The notes under the pieces: generated by a model
What the model saw: the letters and a program-made list of their open reading frames with translations, nothing else
Told to the model about the DNA's origin: nothing
Database searches by the model: none
Translations under genes and position numbers: made by a program
Shown: positions 18,693-30,503 of the stretch, piece by piece
How positions within the stretch are numbered: the first letter of the stretch is position 1
How the letters are laid out: the number at the start of each line of letters is the position of its first letter
NCBI GenBank assembly: GCA_040380755.1
Contig: JBEIIL010000001.1
Coordinates: forward strand, 1 to 64,000
DNA from: Alsobacter sp040380755
GTDB lineage: Bacteria; Pseudomonadota; Alphaproteobacteria; Rhizobiales; Beijerinckiaceae
Reading direction: 5' to 3'
DNA: 64,000 nt

Positions 18693-19232
18693 ATGACCGG
18701 CACCGCAATCCAGGCGCGCTATGACGCAACCGCCCGCTTCTTCCACTGGAGCATGACCGGACTGATCACCGTCGTGTTCGCCATGTCGTTTGCTTTCGAC
18801 GCGGTGCCGAAGGCCAGCGAGTACGTGCTCCTTCAGCTGCACATGATCGCAGGCCTGCTGATCCTGGCCCTCTACGCTGCCAGACTTGCGTGGCGGATCA
18901 CCCACCGGCCGCCGCCTGCCGATCCGCAGGTGGGTCCGCTGATGACGCGCGTCGCCGGCCTCGGCCACCTTGCGCTGTATGTCCTGATGCTGGCCGTCCC
19001 GCTGATCGGCCTCGCGGTGATCTTCCTGCGCGGCCGCGGGATCGATTTCGGGGTGTTCGCGATCCCCTCCCCGCTGACTGCGGACCGGCCGGCGGCGCGA
19101 TCGGCCAAGGAACTGCACGAACTGCTGGCCTGGGGCCTCATGGTGCTGGCGGCCGGCCACGCAGCTGTGGCGATCTGGCATCACCGGGTGCGGCGCGACG
19201 GCGTTCTGCTGCGCATGATGCCAAGCTCCTGA
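18693..19232 (+). CDS. Cytochrome b561-family membrane protein
   Basis: 179-residue four-helix di-haem b protein of the bacterial cytochrome b561 type, which moves electrons from the quinone pool. Helices lie at about 20-38, 48-66, 88-107 and 145-163. Haem-ligand histidines are His16 (ARFFHWSMTG), His50 (LQLHMIAG) and two near the end (AKELHELLAWG, AAGHAAVAIWHH). I chose ATG 18693 since GAGGAA lies 6-7 bases upstream and the family start is R-Y-D-x-x-A-R-x-x-H-W. Lies 111 bases after parE without obvious functional link. Electron partner unknown. Confidence 0.9.
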   Translation: MTGTAIQARYDATARFFHWSMTGLITVVFAMSFAFDAVPKASEYVLLQLHMIAGLLILALYAARLAWRITHRPPPADPQVGPLMTRVAGLGHLALYVLMLAVPLIGLAVIFLRGRGIDFGVFAIPSPLTADRPAARSAKELHELLAWGLMVLAAGHAAVAIWHHRVRRDGVLLRMMPSS

Positions 19233-19294
19233 CAAGCAGACGTTAACCATCTCGGTCGCATGATCCCTACAGGTCAGGCGACTGGGATACTGCA

Positions 19295-19555
19295 ATGACG
19301 GCGACGGCCATTTTCGACTCGATGCTGATGCGCACCATGGCCAGCGCCTGCATCATCGTCGCGGTGACGGTCGCGGCAGGCCAGTGGCTGGCCACGGCAC
19401 GGCCGGTCGACCGGATCGTCGTCGCGTCGCAGACCCGGCCGGTCAAGCAATCGATCGAAGGCATCCGCTCGATCCTCGACCCCAGCACCACCGGCTCGCT
19501 CGGGCGCGGCCGCGCGGTGTCGCTGGACCCGTGCACCGGCGAGGTCCGGCGCTAG
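19295..19555 (+). CDS. Small hypothetical protein with one membrane segment
   Basis: 86 residues: a short N-terminus, one hydrophobic segment at about 12-30 (TMASACIIVAVTVAAG), then a polar region with TRPVKQSIEGIRSILDP and a single Cys near the end. It may be a signal-anchored periplasmic protein. I do not recognise a family. The frame is open and codon composition resembles its neighbours, but no strong ribosome site is seen. Moderate confidence that it is a gene. Confidence 0.5.
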   Translation: MTATAIFDSMLMRTMASACIIVAVTVAAGQWLATARPVDRIVVASQTRPVKQSIEGIRSILDPSTTGSLGRGRAVSLDPCTGEVRR

Positions 19556-19654
19556 AGCGGAAACCGACCCGATCGCACCAGATTATCCGCTATTGCCCAT
19601 TGATCCCGCATCATATTTGTCCGCCGACCGGTACCTGCCAGGCGGGATGATGCT

Positions 19655-20353
19655 TTAGCCAAGCCAGCCTTCCACGGCCACGAGAGCCTCGGCGGGACAC
19701 TCCAGCGTTGGTAGATGGCCACAGAGCGGCACCCGCACGAGCCTTGCCGAACGGATTGAGTCTGCCATTTCGGCCGCGAGCTCCGGCGGTGTGATTGCAT
19801 CCTCCTCCCCCACCAGAACCAGGGTCGGAACCTGGATGGCCGACAGGAACGGGCGCGAATCCATCCGACCCATGATGGCGGCTTGTTGCCTTGCAAAAGC
19901 CTCCGCCCCCGTCGCCCGCGCCATTCCGAGAACCATGGCATCGAGCCGGGCGTCCGCCCATCGCGAGGGATGCACCAGGCGCGGCCACAGCTGCCGGTGG
20001 ATCTCGTCGACCGCTGCAGGACCAGCTTCGGCGAGGTGGATGAGATCGCGACGGCGCTGGCTCGCGGCATCGCTATCGGGCCTCGCAGACGTGTCGAGCA
20101 GCGCAAGACGCGTAACCCTGGCGGGAGCCAGGCGCATGATCTCCAGTGCCACATAGCCACCCATCGACAGACCCGCGAGGGCAAAGCGCGCCGGCGCCGC
20201 GGCCAGGGCACGACCGGCCATCAACGCAATCGTGGCATCGCTCGCAACATCAGCCACGGTGACCGGAATTCGGGGCGACAGGACGTCGATCAGTGGTGCA
20301 AAAAGGTCCCCTGTGCAGTTCAAGCCGGGCACGAGCAGGAGCGGTTCGGGCAT
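19655..20353 (-). CDS. Alpha/beta hydrolase
   Basis: 232-residue soluble hydrolase. The nucleophile elbow is GLSMGG with Ser63; the acid is probably Asp in VGEEDAITPPE and the catalytic His in LCGHLPTLE. The N-terminus (LLLVPGLNCTGDLF) forms the oxyanion-hole strand. Family members include esterases, lactonases and carboxylic ester hydrolases, so substrate cannot be deduced. It stands alone, divergent from the DEAD-box helicase gene, convergent with the small membrane gene. No clear ribosome site; the start was taken by family length. Confidence 0.85.
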   Translation of the reverse strand: MPEPLLLVPGLNCTGDLFAPLIDVLSPRIPVTVADVASDATIALMAGRALAAAPARFALAGLSMGGYVALEIMRLAPARVTRLALLDTSARPDSDAASQRRRDLIHLAEAGPAAVDEIHRQLWPRLVHPSRWADARLDAMVLGMARATGAEAFARQQAAIMGRMDSRPFLSAIQVPTLVLVGEEDAITPPELAAEMADSIRSARLVRVPLCGHLPTLECPAEALVAVEGWLG

Positions 20354-20548
20354 GTGGTCGTCCAGGACTTCGACCCACGTGCAAACGCGGGCGGCACGAA
20401 TAGCGAATTGACTTGACTCGGAATTCCCCTATTTTCCGCGCTGCCCGCGAAGGTTCGGCCGACGATTGTCATCGACGCGTCTTATCCGGCCGCCTTCCTC
20501 TAACGCGAATGAGCGTCGAACAGCCGCGCCGAGAGGCGGCATCACACG

Positions 20549-22036
20549 ATGAATTTTTCTGACCTTGGCCTGAGCGAAAAAGTCCTCGAGGCGGTAACGA
20601 CCTCCGGGTACACGCAGCCGACTCCGATCCAGGAGCAGGCGATCCCGCATGTGCTGGAGCGCCGCGACGTGCTTGGCATCGCCCAGACCGGCACCGGCAA
20701 GACGGCGGCGTTCACGCTGCCGATGCTGACCCTGCTGGAGCAGGGTCGTGCCCGCGCGCGGATGCCCCGTACGCTGATCCTCGAGCCGACGCGCGAACTC
20801 GCCGCCCAGGTCGAGGAAGCGTTCCTGAAGTACGGCGCAGGGCAGCGGTTGAGTGTCGCGCTGCTGATCGGCGGCATGTCGTTCAACGACCAGGACGTGA
20901 AGATCACCCGCGGCGTCGACGTGCTGATCGCTACGCCCGGCCGCCTTCTCGACCATTTCGAGCGCGGCAAGCTGCTGCTCACCGGCATCGAGATCCTCGT
21001 CATCGACGAGGCCGACCGGATGCTCGACATGGGATTCATTCCCGACATCGAGCGCATCTGCCGCCTCGTGCCGTTCACGCGTCAAACGCTGTTCTTCTCG
21101 GCGACGATGCCGCCGGAGATCCAGCGGCTCACGGAAACCTTCCTGCACAACCCGGCCCGCATCGAGGTGGCCCGCCAGGCGTCGACCGCCGCGACGATTA
21201 CGCAACGGCTGGTCGCCGCCGGATCCGACCAGGCCGACAAGCGCGACGTGTTGCGCAACCTGATCCGCTCGACGCCGGACTTCAAGAACGCCATTATCTT
21301 CTGCAACCGCAAGCGCGACGTGCAGACACTCTGGAAGTCCTTGCAAAAGCACGGATTCAGCGTCACGGCCCTGCATGGTGACCTCGACCAGCGGGCCCGC
21401 ATGGCAGCACTGGAGAGCTTCCGCAACGGATCGATCCAGCTGCTTGTCGCCAGCGACGTGGCGGCCCGTGGCCTCGACATTCCCGATGTCAGCCATGTGT
21501 TCAATTTCGACGTGCCGCACCATGCCGAGGACTATGTCCACCGCATTGGCCGCACCGGCCGCGCCGGACGCAAGGGCACGGCTTACACGCTGGTCACGTC
21601 GGAGGACCGCAAGTCGCTCGCGGCCGTCGAGCAGATGATCGGCAACAGCCTGAACTGGGAAGGCGCACCCACAGTGGCTGAAGCAGACGGACCGCGCGCG
21701 TCGCGCAGTGGTGGCCGCCGTGCGGCCGGCGCTGCTGACAAGAGCGCCCGCGGCCGCACCGGAACGGCAAAGCTTCGCGGTGGCGACAAGGCCGAACGCG
21801 GCGAGGCCGATGCACCTGCACCCGACGAGGCCACTGTGCCCGCACGTCTGACGCGTGCGCGCCGCCCCGAACCGGCTGCCCCGGAACAGGCGCGTGAGCG
21901 ACGGCCTGAAGCCGCCGCCGAGCCGCGCCGCGAGAGGGCCGCACGGCCGCCGCGCGAGGAGCGTGACGAGGCCCCCGTCGTAGGGCTCGGAGACCACGTC
22001 CCGTCCTTCTTGCTGCGATCAGTTCGGGTGCGTTAA
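20549..22036 (+). CDS. DEAD-box ATP-dependent RNA helicase (RhlE-like)
   Basis: 495-residue RNA helicase for ribosome assembly, RNA turnover or cold adaptation. Motifs in order: Q motif (YTQPTPIQEQAI), I AQTGTGKT, Ia PTRELAAQ, II DEAD (VIDEADRMLDMGF), III SAT (FFSATMP), IV IIFCNRKRDV, V ARGLDIPDVSHVFNFDVP and VI HRIGRTGRAGR. After residue 375 or so comes a low-complexity basic/acidic tail rich in Arg, Ala, Glu and Pro, common in RhlE-type helicases and probably an RNA-binding or condensate-forming tail. Intact. It ends 87 bases before the diguanylate cyclase. Confidence 0.95.
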   Translation: MNFSDLGLSEKVLEAVTTSGYTQPTPIQEQAIPHVLERRDVLGIAQTGTGKTAAFTLPMLTLLEQGRARARMPRTLILEPTRELAAQVEEAFLKYGAGQRLSVALLIGGMSFNDQDVKITRGVDVLIATPGRLLDHFERGKLLLTGIEILVIDEADRMLDMGFIPDIERICRLVPFTRQTLFFSATMPPEIQRLTETFLHNPARIEVARQASTAATITQRLVAAGSDQADKRDVLRNLIRSTPDFKNAIIFCNRKRDVQTLWKSLQKHGFSVTALHGDLDQRARMAALESFRNGSIQLLVASDVAARGLDIPDVSHVFNFDVPHHAEDYVHRIGRTGRAGRKGTAYTLVTSEDRKSLAAVEQMIGNSLNWEGAPTVAEADGPRASRSGGRRAAGAADKSARGRTGTAKLRGGDKAERGEADAPAPDEATVPARLTRARRPEPAAPEQARERRPEAAAEPRRERAARPPREERDEAPVVGLGDHVPSFLLRSVRVR

Positions 22037-22123
22037 GTCGGCGCGTGATCTTTGCGCAGTTAATTGGCCATTAAGCGGCCCGTGGCACTCTCGTCCGCAT
22101 CAAAGCATGTGGAGAATACGCAG

Positions 22124-23185
22124 ATGGCTGGAAACGTGCCGGATCGCGATTACAGCGTGAAACTGGCCGAGGAAGCTGTCGGCCAGATGCGGACACATCA
22201 CGCACCTGGCTATCCCAAATCCTATGAAGTCTGGTACACGCACCTTGCGGGCCAGAATCCGGGCCTTAGCCGCGCTATCGCCGACATTCTCAGTCGCGGC
22301 GTCGAGATCAGCGAAAGCGCGATCGAGCAGCTTTACGACAAGTTCCTGTGCTCGACTCGTGTTGCCGAGAATGCCGAGCAGGCCAGCATTGGCATGATCC
22401 AAGAGATCGACAAGGTCATGGAGATGGTCGATGCCGCGCTCGGCTCGACCGCGAATTACGGCAATTCGCTTGAAGAAATCACCGCAGATCTCGATGGCAA
22501 TTCCGATCGCGGCAACATCCGCGACCTGGTGAGCCGGCTGGTGAGTGCGACCCGCGAGACCGTCGCGACGAACCGCTCGCTGGAAACCCGCCTCAAGGAA
22601 ACCCGCGGCGAGATCCAGGACCTTCGCGAAAATCTCGAGGTTATCCGTACCGAATCGCTGACCGACCCGCTGACCACGCTGGCCAACCGCAAGCATCTCG
22701 ATGCGGTACTGCTGAAGACGATCGACCAGTCCACGCTCACCGGCGAGCCGCTGACCGTGATGATGATCGATGTCGACAAGTTCAAGGTGTTCAACGACAC
22801 GTGGGGGCATCTCACTGGCGACCAGGTGCTGCGCCTCGTCGCCCTGTCGATCAAGGGTGCGGTGCGGCCGACCGACACCGCAGCCCGCTTCGGCGGCGAA
22901 GAATTCGCGATCGTGATGCCGCAGTCGTCGCTGAAGTCCGGGACCCTTGTGGCCGAGCGTATTCGCCAGACGGTCATGAGCCGCGAACTGGTGAAGCGGT
23001 CGACCGGCGAGGCGCTCGGGCGCCTGACGGTGTCGATCGGCATTGCCACCCTGCAGAAGGGCGACACGGCGTCGCTGCTGGTGGAGCGGGCCGACAAGTG
23101 CCTCCTGGTTGCCAAGCGGACCGGCCGCAACAAGTGCGTGTCAGAAGCCGATGTGGCCCCCGAAGAACTTGCCAAGGTGGCCTGA
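22124..23185 (+). CDS. GGDEF-domain diguanylate cyclase
   Basis: 353-residue soluble protein that makes cyclic di-GMP from two GTP. The C-terminal GGDEF domain (about residues 185-345) has DPLTTLANRKHLD, the active-site GGEEF at 257-261 and an inhibitory RxxD I-site (RPTD, 248-251) five residues before it, so product inhibition is expected. The N-terminal 180 residues are helical with a coiled-coil region (TRETVATNRSLETRLKE). They carry a Tyr/Trp/His-rich start (YPKSYEVWYTHLAG) found in a set of rhizobial cyclases; it is probably a signal or partner domain. No membrane segment. The start at 22124 has GGAGA 9 bases upstream; the longer frame from TTG 22064 lacks one. Confidence 0.93.
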   Translation: MAGNVPDRDYSVKLAEEAVGQMRTHHAPGYPKSYEVWYTHLAGQNPGLSRAIADILSRGVEISESAIEQLYDKFLCSTRVAENAEQASIGMIQEIDKVMEMVDAALGSTANYGNSLEEITADLDGNSDRGNIRDLVSRLVSATRETVATNRSLETRLKETRGEIQDLRENLEVIRTESLTDPLTTLANRKHLDAVLLKTIDQSTLTGEPLTVMMIDVDKFKVFNDTWGHLTGDQVLRLVALSIKGAVRPTDTAARFGGEEFAIVMPQSSLKSGTLVAERIRQTVMSRELVKRSTGEALGRLTVSIGIATLQKGDTASLLVERADKCLLVAKRTGRNKCVSEADVAPEELAKVA

Positions 23186-23199
23186 GGCATCCTCAGGCC
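23179..23199 (+). terminator. Hairpin overlapping the diguanylate cyclase stop
   Basis: Perfect stem GGCCTGAGG / CCTCAGGCC with loop CAT; the stop codon TGA lies inside the left arm. No T-tract follows, so this may protect the mRNA end or act as a factor-dependent terminator. Confidence 0.45.
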
Positions 23200-23352
23200 T
23201 TGGCCAAGAGCCGAGCGCGGATGGTCCGGGCCTGAGCGATCGCGCAGCCCGAACGGCCATCCGGTTCGCCCGGGCTTCGAAATTCCCCTTTACGCCAGTT
23301 CCGCAGGAACCGTGCGTGGTTGAGGCAGACCCCTGCCCTCAGGCCCTGGCCC

Positions 23353-23374
23353 ACCCCTGCCTGCAGGCAGGGGT
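23353..23374. repeat. 22-bp perfect palindrome
   Basis: A-CCCCTGCC-TGCA-GGCAGGGG-T, fully self-complementary, between the convergent cyclase and Fe-S protein genes and 6 bases from the latter's stop. It could act as a bidirectional transcription end; no flanking T-runs. Confidence 0.55.
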
Positions 23375-23379
23375 TGAGC

Positions 23380-23760
23380 TCAGGCGCGGGCCAGATCCTC
23401 GGGCCGAGCCGGCGTCAGCGCCACCGACTCGCCGCAACCGCAGGCGGATGTCTGGTTCGGGTTGTTGAACGCGAACTGGGACGCGAGCTTCGACGTCTTG
23501 AAATCCATCTCGGTGCCGAGCAGGAACAGGACCGCCTTCGGTTCGACCAGAATGGTAACGCCCCGATCCTCGACGACCTCGTCGCCGGGCCGGACCGAAT
23601 CCGCATAGTCCATGGTGTAGGACATGCCCGCGCAGCCGCCGTTACGCACGCCGACGCGCACCCCGACAATCGGCGTCTCCGACTGATCGATGATCGCCTT
23701 CACCCGCGTGGCGGCGGCCTCGGTGATCGACATCACCTTCAGCTTCGGCATGGAACCCAT
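23380..23760 (-). CDS. HesB/IscA-family A-type iron-sulfur carrier
   Basis: 126-residue A-type carrier that passes [4Fe-4S] or [2Fe-2S] clusters to apo-proteins in the cytoplasm. The three conserved cysteines are Cys43 (NGGCAGMSY) and Cys107/Cys109 (SACGCGES). The rest (ITEAAATRVKAII, FAFNNPNQT) is standard. I chose ATG 23760 because GGAGGAG lies 8 bases upstream. The gene stands outside any suf or isc operon in this window, so ErpA-, IscA- or SufA-type duty cannot be told apart. A C-terminal tail of about 15 residues beyond CGCG is longer than usual. Confidence 0.92.
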   Translation of the reverse strand: MGSMPKLKVMSITEAAATRVKAIIDQSETPIVGVRVGVRNGGCAGMSYTMDYADSVRPGDEVVEDRGVTILVEPKAVLFLLGTEMDFKTSKLASQFAFNNPNQTSACGCGESVALTPARPEDLARA

Positions 23761-23889
23761 CGTAGCGTCTCCTCCACAGCCGGGTTCAAGGCCCGGGGCA
23801 GGTGCATCAGCGTACTGTAACAACGATTGAGGTCCTGTGAAGACCATGTGCGAGGCCGGTGACCCCGGCAGCCCCTGCGGAGGCCGGCG

Positions 23890-24516
23890 ATGCTCGATTA
23901 TTTCACCTCGGCATTGGTGACGCTGCTGGTCACGGTTGATCCGCCCGGGCTGGCGCCACTGTTTCTCGGCGTGACCCCGGGCATGTCCAAAGCCGAGCGG
24001 CGACAGGTCGCCATAAGGGCGGTCATCATCGCTTTCGCGATCATGGCGGCCTCTGGCCTCGTCGGGGCGCAGCTGCTCGGCGCTTTGGGCATCGGGCTGC
24101 CGGCCTTCCGCACGGCCGGCGGCCTGCTGCTGTTCTGGATCGCGTTCGAGATGGTGTTTGGGCGCCGCAACGACCGCAAGAGCGAGCAGGCAACCACGGC
24201 GATCACCATCGACCACATTCGCAATGTCGCGGCCTTTCCGCTGGCGATCCCACTGATGGCGGGCCCGGGCGCGCTGACCGCCACGATCCTGCTCGCCGGC
24301 CGCGCCGAAGGCGATCTGCTTCGGCTCGCCGTGCTGATGGCGGTCATCGCCGGGGTGATGCTGTCGTGCCTTCTGGTCTTCCTGGCCGCGGGTCGGATCT
24401 CCGGCTGGCTCGGCGTCACCGGCAATGTGGTGCTCACCCGCCTGCTCGGCGTGATCCTGGCGGCACTTGCCGTGCAGTTCGTCGCCGATGGCGTGCGCGC
24501 CATCGTGGCTGGCTGA
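23890..24516 (+). CDS. MarC-family integral membrane protein
   Basis: 208-residue inner-membrane protein with about six transmembrane helices. Family signatures: TVDPPGLAPLFLG in the first loop, RTAGGLLLFWIAFEMVFG mid-protein, AFPLAIPLMAGPGALTATILL near residue 120, and a final helix LGVILAALAVQFVADGV. Despite the name, MarC proteins are not part of multiple-antibiotic resistance and their role is unknown; transport is suspected. GGAGG sits 6 bases before ATG. It is convergent with the M20 peptidase gene, with only 1 base between stops. Confidence 0.92.
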   Translation: MLDYFTSALVTLLVTVDPPGLAPLFLGVTPGMSKAERRQVAIRAVIIAFAIMAASGLVGAQLLGALGIGLPAFRTAGGLLLFWIAFEMVFGRRNDRKSEQATTAITIDHIRNVAAFPLAIPLMAGPGALTATILLAGRAEGDLLRLAVLMAVIAGVMLSCLLVFLAAGRISGWLGVTGNVVLTRLLGVILAALAVQFVADGVRAIVAG

Positions 24517-24517
24517 C

Positions 24518-25639
24518 CTACAGCGCGCGGATCAGAGCCTCGATCAGCCGGCTGCGCGGCGCCAGCGACGACACCAGCGCATGTTCCTGCAGGGTGTGGG
24601 CGCCATCGCCGTCAATGCCGAGACCGTCGAGCGTCGGAACGCCCAGTGCTGCGGTGAAGTTGCCATCGCTGCCACCGCCGGTCAGCGGCACATCCTGCAG
24701 GTCGATGCCAAGCGGCACCGCCAGTGCCCGTGCCTTTTCAAACAGGGCAGCAACCTCTGGCGTCTTGGCGTAGGGCGGCCGGTTCATGCCGCCCGTGACG
24801 GTGATGCGGATGTCCGGGCCGACAGCCCTCAAGCCGTTGATGCGCCCGCACAACTCCTCGCCGTCCGCCAGCGTGGCGACACGCAGGTCGACCACGAACC
24901 GCGCGTGATGAGGGATGACATTCGCGGCGGTCCCGCCCGAAACCTGGCCGACCGTCGTCGTGACCTGACGGGCATAGTCGGTCAGGGCCTCGATGGCGAG
25001 GATCTGATGGGCCGCCTCGCGGATGGCGCTGCGGCCATCGGGATGGCGTGAGCCTGCATGGGACGGGCGCCCCTCGATGTGAACATCGAAGCGCGCGACT
25101 CCCTTGCGTCCGGTCACCACCTTGCCACCGTCGCGCGCCGGCTCGGTTACCAGCACGTGCGAGGCCGTGCGAGCCTTCGCCTCGATGATGTCGCGGCTGG
25201 TCGGCGAGCCGATCTCCTCGTCGGGGGTGAACAGGAAGGTGATGGGGCGTGTCAGCGCATTCGCGGCAACCGCGCGCCGCACTGCGGCTAGGGCGAGGAA
25301 GGCGCCCCCCTTCATGTCGTAGATGCCGGGGCCGTAGAAGCGGTCACCCTCGATGCGCATGGGCAGGTCGGCGGCCAGCGTGCCCAGCGGGTGCACCGTG
25401 TCGACATGCGACAGCAGCAGCAGGCCCGGGGCCCCCGTCCGTGGTCCGGCGCTGAGCTCGAGCGTGTCGCCGAGGCCATCACGTCCGGCGTGGCGCTGCA
25501 CGCCGATCGGCGAGCCGGCCACCGCCGCCGCGACGGCGTCGATCATGCGGTTGACGCCGGGCGTGTCCGAAGTCGGGCTCTCGGTTCCGACCCAGCCACG
25601 CAATTCGGCCACCATCGCGTCGACGTCCAGTCCACTCAT
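24518..25639 (-). CDS. M20-family metallopeptidase (glutamate carboxypeptidase-like)
   Basis: 373-residue zinc-dependent aminoacylase or carboxypeptidase. Metal-site motifs: SHVDTVHP (first His and catalytic Asp), GIYDMKGG (bridging Asp), DEEIGS (general base Glu and ligand) and TEPARDG; the last zinc His is in GDGAHTLQE near residue 348. The dimerisation domain spans about 180-290 (GRPSHAGSRHPDGRSAI). Most similar by motif to glutamate carboxypeptidase / carboxypeptidase G2-like enzymes that cut C-terminal Glu from folates or peptides, but the substrate is not certain. No signal peptide is evident, so likely cytoplasmic. AAGGA lies upstream of the ATG. Confidence 0.9.
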   Translation of the reverse strand: MSGLDVDAMVAELRGWVGTESPTSDTPGVNRMIDAVAAAVAGSPIGVQRHAGRDGLGDTLELSAGPRTGAPGLLLLSHVDTVHPLGTLAADLPMRIEGDRFYGPGIYDMKGGAFLALAAVRRAVAANALTRPITFLFTPDEEIGSPTSRDIIEAKARTASHVLVTEPARDGGKVVTGRKGVARFDVHIEGRPSHAGSRHPDGRSAIREAAHQILAIEALTDYARQVTTTVGQVSGGTAANVIPHHARFVVDLRVATLADGEELCGRINGLRAVGPDIRITVTGGMNRPPYAKTPEVAALFEKARALAVPLGIDLQDVPLTGGGSDGNFTAALGVPTLDGLGIDGDGAHTLQEHALVSSLAPRSRLIEALIRAL

Positions 25640-25723
25640 GGCAGGTCCTTGAATCGGGGCCCCTCGCCCCGCAGGTTCAGCATAGGCAGGCTGTACCGTG
25701 CCCAGAAGCGCGAAGGCCGCGGA

Positions 25724-26548
25724 TCAGCTGCCTGCCTCCGAAACGACGAGCCGCCGATAAAGGTGCCAGGTCGTGTGCCCGAGCACCGGCAGGACGACGA
25801 ACAGGCCGGCGAAAAACGGCGCCGACGCGGCAATCAGCAGCACCACGATGATGGCGGCCCAGCCGATCATCGGCACGGGATTGGTGGTCACGGCGCGCAC
25901 GCTGGTGATCATGGCGGTGACGAAATCGACGTCGCGGTCCAGCAGCAGCGGGAACGACACCACGGTGAGGGAAAACAGCACGAGAGACAGGACCGCGCCG
26001 ACAACATGGCCGATCAGCAGGAAGGTCCAGCCCTCCGGCGTCGTCAGCAGGGTTGTCAGAAAATCCCGCAGCGCGAAGGACTGGAACCCGAAGAACAGCG
26101 CCAGCAGCAGCCGCACCTGGTACATCCAGAGCATGAAGATGAAGACGGTGACGAAGGCCATCCAGCCGAGCTCGCGCCGGCTCTGCGCCACGACGGCTCC
26201 GAGAACCGCGCTCCAGCCGAGCGGCTCACCCGTCTCCCGCCGCCGCGAGACCTCATAGAGCCCCACTGCGACAAAGGGGCCAATGAGGGCAAATCCCGCG
26301 GCCAGCGGATAGGCCAGATAGAGCATCCCCCACGAGGCCGCAGCCATCACCAGCAGCACGCCGCCCACCGCATAGATGCCGCCGAAGAACAGCCCGTATT
26401 GCGGCGCTGCCTGGAAGTCGCGCAGCCCGGCGGCCACGGAATCGGCGATGTCGGACGCGCTGATCCTGCGCAGCTGCGGATCGCGCCGGCGGACCGGTGC
26501 GACGACTGGCACGTCGGCCGCGATCTCGGCACCTTTTGTTTCCGCCAT
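25724..26548 (-). CDS. DUF2189 integral membrane protein
   Basis: 274-residue membrane protein with about six hydrophobic segments, beginning near residue 53 (GLFFGGIYAVGGVLLV). The N-terminal soluble stretch contains RISASDIADSVAAGLRDFQ, the usual start of DUF2189 proteins. Other family features: FALIGPFVAVGLYEVSRRRE and FSLTVVSFPLLLDRDVDFVTA. Function unknown; in some genomes these genes lie near cytochrome c oxidase genes, but not here. I chose the ATG at 26548 because GGAGGAG sits 5 bases upstream; the longer frame from 26608 is not supported. Confidence 0.88.
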   Translation of the reverse strand: MAETKGAEIAADVPVVAPVRRRDPQLRRISASDIADSVAAGLRDFQAAPQYGLFFGGIYAVGGVLLVMAAASWGMLYLAYPLAAGFALIGPFVAVGLYEVSRRRETGEPLGWSAVLGAVVAQSRRELGWMAFVTVFIFMLWMYQVRLLLALFFGFQSFALRDFLTTLLTTPEGWTFLLIGHVVGAVLSLVLFSLTVVSFPLLLDRDVDFVTAMITSVRAVTTNPVPMIGWAAIIVVLLIAASAPFFAGLFVVLPVLGHTTWHLYRRLVVSEAGS

Positions 26549-26674
26549 CGCGCTCCTCCCCTCCACACATGCGTTGTGCGACAGGATGCCATAGCAACAC
26601 ATTGGCACAAGCGACGGCGCAGGATCACACGATCTGCGTCACGCCGTCAGCACCCCACGTGTGCCGCCGAGGCC

Positions 26675-27214
26675 CTAGAACGGAATGTCGTCGTCGAGAT
26701 CGCTGCCGCGGTCGCCGCCCGCCGGCGCGGGCTTGCGGTCCATCGGCGAGGCGCGACCGAAATCGCCGCCGCGGCCGCCGGAGCCGCCGCCACCTGAGTA
26801 GGATCCGCCGCCACCGCCGGCAAAGGAGCCGCCGTCATCCTCCATCGCGCCGGCGGCCTGGCCGCGACCGCCCAGCAGGGTCATCTCGCCGCGATAGCGC
26901 TGCAGCACGATCTCGGTCGAATAGCGCTCGGCGCCGTCCTTGTCGGTGTATTTGCGGGTCTGGAGCTGGCCCTCGATGTACACCGTCGAGCCCTTCTTCA
27001 GATACTGCTCGGCGACCTTGGCGAGGTTCTCGTTGAAGATCACCACGTTGTGCCACTCGGTGCGCTCCTTGCGCTCGCCCGACCCCTTGTCACGCCAGGT
27101 CTCGGTGGTGGCGAGACGCAGGTTGACGACCGGCTCGCCGGAATTCAGCCGGCGGACCTCGGGATCGCGGCCGAGATTGCCGACGAGAATGACCTTGTTG
27201 ACGCTGCCTGACAT
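26675..27214 (-). CDS. ssb: Single-stranded DNA-binding protein
   Basis: 179-residue SSB; tetramers coat single-stranded DNA during replication, repair and recombination. The OB fold (residues 1-110) begins SVNKVILVGNLGRDPEVR and contains TEWHNVVIFNENLAKVAEQYLKKG. A Gly/Ser-rich linker (about 118-150) leads to the acidic tip DDDIPF that binds partner proteins. It is divergent from uvrA; a LexA-type box lies between them, consistent with SOS control of one or both genes. Confidence 0.97.
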   Translation of the reverse strand: MSGSVNKVILVGNLGRDPEVRRLNSGEPVVNLRLATTETWRDKGSGERKERTEWHNVVIFNENLAKVAEQYLKKGSTVYIEGQLQTRKYTDKDGAERYSTEIVLQRYRGEMTLLGGRGQAAGAMEDDGGSFAGGGGGSYSGGGGSGGRGGDFGRASPMDRKPAPAGGDRGSDLDDDIPF

Positions 27215-27319
27215 GGCGCACTCCTCAGGGGTTTGTTAGCCGTGACCTTACCGCAAGGCGCCCGGGCGAACCTCCGCCGGTGGCGGTGGCGCCCAGTTAT
27301 CCACATCGCCTGCCATTTT

Positions 27320-27334
27320 GTTCCCGTTGTGTTC
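27320..27334 (+). promoter_or_regulatory. LexA (SOS) box, GTTC-N7-GTTC
   Basis: Exact direct repeat GTTC-CCGTTGT-GTTC, the alphaproteobacterial LexA operator, 106 bases upstream of ssb and 141 bases before the uvrA ATG. uvrA is a classic target. Seen directly; regulation is inferred from the established motif. Confidence 0.8.
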
Positions 27335-27474
27335 CTATCAGGAGCAGACTACAAGGGCAAGTGACGCTTTGCCCTGTTGCCGCGCGGGCCGCCGCACTAG
27401 GTAATGGGGCTTCGCACGATCACAGGACGCTGCCGGCCCGGCCGGCACGACGCATCGACCGCGCAGGGGCCGCC

Positions 27475-30405
<2,931 letters not shown>

Positions 30406-30503
30406 CGCCAGGGACAAGAACGGCAGCGCCGCGCAACGCTTGAACCCGCGCCGCGTTGACGCCACATGACGGGTCCGGATAGCCCCGGCCGCCGGAGACC
30501 ATC

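Noticed and set aside
20429..21997. 522-codon frame opposite the DEAD-box gene
   Set aside because: Antisense shadow; the plus strand has all helicase motifs.
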